From positions 744,001 to 808,000 of the forward strand of contig CP151794.1 in the NCBI GenBank assembly GCA_041860225.1: a stretch of DNA of 64,000 nucleotides. The letters are read 5' to 3'. Each line of letters starts with the position of its first letter. Position 1 is the first letter of the stretch. Source of the DNA: Magnimaribacter mokuoloeensis (lineage in GTDB: Bacteria; Pseudomonadota; Gammaproteobacteria; Magnimaribacterales; Magnimaribacteraceae). This document shows positions 63,332 to 64,000 of the stretch, in pieces. The translations under genes and the position numbers were made by a program. The notes below the pieces were generated by a model that made no database searches, was not told the origin of the DNA, and was given only the letters and a program-made list of their open reading frames with translations.

Positions 63332-63446
63332 ATAAATATCAGTTATATCGTTAATTTACTAATAAATAAGCATAATAGACGATTTGCTCTATTAGTCCAT
63401 TAAGATATGCCTTTTCTCTATGCGCCCATAGAAATGTGAATTTAAT

Positions 63447-64000
63447 ATGAACCTTAAAGAAACTGATTTAAATTTATTTATTGCATTTGACGTAATTTAC
63501 ACAGAAAAAAATCTTACAAAAGCTGGTCAGGTTTTAGGAATTACGCAACCGGCTGTCAGTAATGCTCTTTCCAGATTGAGGGAATTATTTGGTGATGACT
63601 TGTTTATAAGAACTTCTAAAGGAATGATTCCTACTCCTGTAGCAAACCAAATTATAAAAGATGTCCGTAGTGCCCTATCTCTTATACAAAATACAATTTC
63701 TGAGACAGAAAAATTCGATCCCTCGATAGCTGAGATGACTTTTAAGATCTCAATAGGAGATAGTTCAGAGTATCGATTACTCCCTCTTCTGATAAAAGAA
63801 CTTGCAGAAATCGCTCCTAAAATAAAAGTTGAGACTTATCTTACTCCTAGAAAGGATGCTCCAAGAGAGCTAGCCTCTGGAACAATAGACTTTAGTATTG
63901 ATCCTCCTGTTCATAGTGATCCTCATCTCAGACATGAAAAGATCTATGAAGAGGACTACGTAATGATTGTCCGAAAGGATCATCCAATACTAAGCTTAAA
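63447..64000 (+). CDS. LysR family transcriptional regulator, 5' part (cut by window edge)
   Basis: The open frame has an N-terminal winged helix typical of LysR (FIAFDVIYTEKNLTKAGQVLGITQPAVSNALSRLRELFGDDLFIRT) and the start of the effector domain. The stop lies outside the window; 184 codons are seen. It is divergent from the acyl-CoA dehydrogenase, which it may regulate. Confidence 0.93.
   Translation, partial: MNLKETDLNLFIAFDVIYTEKNLTKAGQVLGITQPAVSNALSRLRELFGDDLFIRTSKGMIPTPVANQIIKDVRSALSLIQNTISETEKFDPSIAEMTFKISIGDSSEYRLLPLLIKELAEIAPKIKVETYLTPRKDAPRELASGTIDFSIDPPVHSDPHLRHEKIYEEDYVMIVRKDHPILSL

Overview
The window is an AT-rich chromosomal segment of a marine-type gammaproteobacterium. The gene set (exonuclease VII, Hda, DnaX/RecR, purM-purN, DUF2066, YqgE, DsbD-like protein, phytanoyl-CoA dioxygenases, DUF3604, acyl-CoA dehydrogenase), the very short intergenic spaces and the many start/stop overlaps suggest a streamlined oligotroph. 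SAR86 or a relative is my guess from content; no rRNA is present to test it.

Left core (1-32709): end of xseA, an M23 peptidase lipoprotein, TlpA-like and ArsC-like thiol proteins, SppA, then hda-pgsA-like-DUF2066 facing purM-purN-DUF3108, dcd, an M20 amidohydrolase, recX/dnaX/recR, an iron alcohol dehydrogenase, membrane proteins (Bax inhibitor-like, DedA), Nudix-YqgE-SGNH, two phytanoyl-CoA dioxygenases, a DsbD-redoxin pair, pyrB, a reverse transsulfuration pair (CBS and cystathionine lyase), a methyltransferase, a fused MsrA-thioredoxin-MsrB protein and a MAPEG protein. Several short genes (40-57 residues) lie between these.

Variable region (about 32716-55613): two mobile islands sit in tandem in one tRNA-Val(GAC) gene. 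Three colinear copies of this tRNA mark the borders: a left copy with a decayed 5' half (32716-32793), an intact middle copy (45107-45184) and a right copy with a damaged 3' half (55557-55612). Island 1 holds a WYL regulator, a large RecB-like nuclease/helicase, a five-gene envelope-type operon, a tRNA-Tyr, an AlbA_2 (Schlafen-like) protein, and a restriction-modification system with two cytosine-C5 methyltransferases and a GIY-YIG-type nuclease. A 15-bp inverted motif stands at the same distance before the WYL gene and before the five-gene operon, which suggests one regulon. Island 2 holds a tyrosine integrase, a protein with family A polymerase-like palm motifs (likely its replication protein), and a long run of short overlapping genes for membrane, exported, lipoprotein, LysM and helical proteins, with recycled signal-peptide segments. 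Only island 2 has a visible integrase, but the left ends of the two islands are homologous, so island 1 may be moved in trans or be an older, decayed relative.

Right core (55642-64000): a DUF2059-like protein, a second MAPEG protein, three small membrane/envelope proteins, lpdA, a 2Fe-2S ferredoxin, an HSL-type alpha/beta hydrolase, a strong terminator, a metallo-beta-lactamase-fold lipoprotein, an acyl-CoA dehydrogenase and the start of a divergent LysR regulator.

The strongest leads for new biology are the tandem tRNA-Val islands, the polymerase-like replicase element, the WYL/nuclease-helicase regulon, a poly-A slippage site in dnaX that would give a short gamma-like product, and a C-terminal peptide motif shared by three genes across both islands. 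Functions are read from motifs by eye; no database search was possible.
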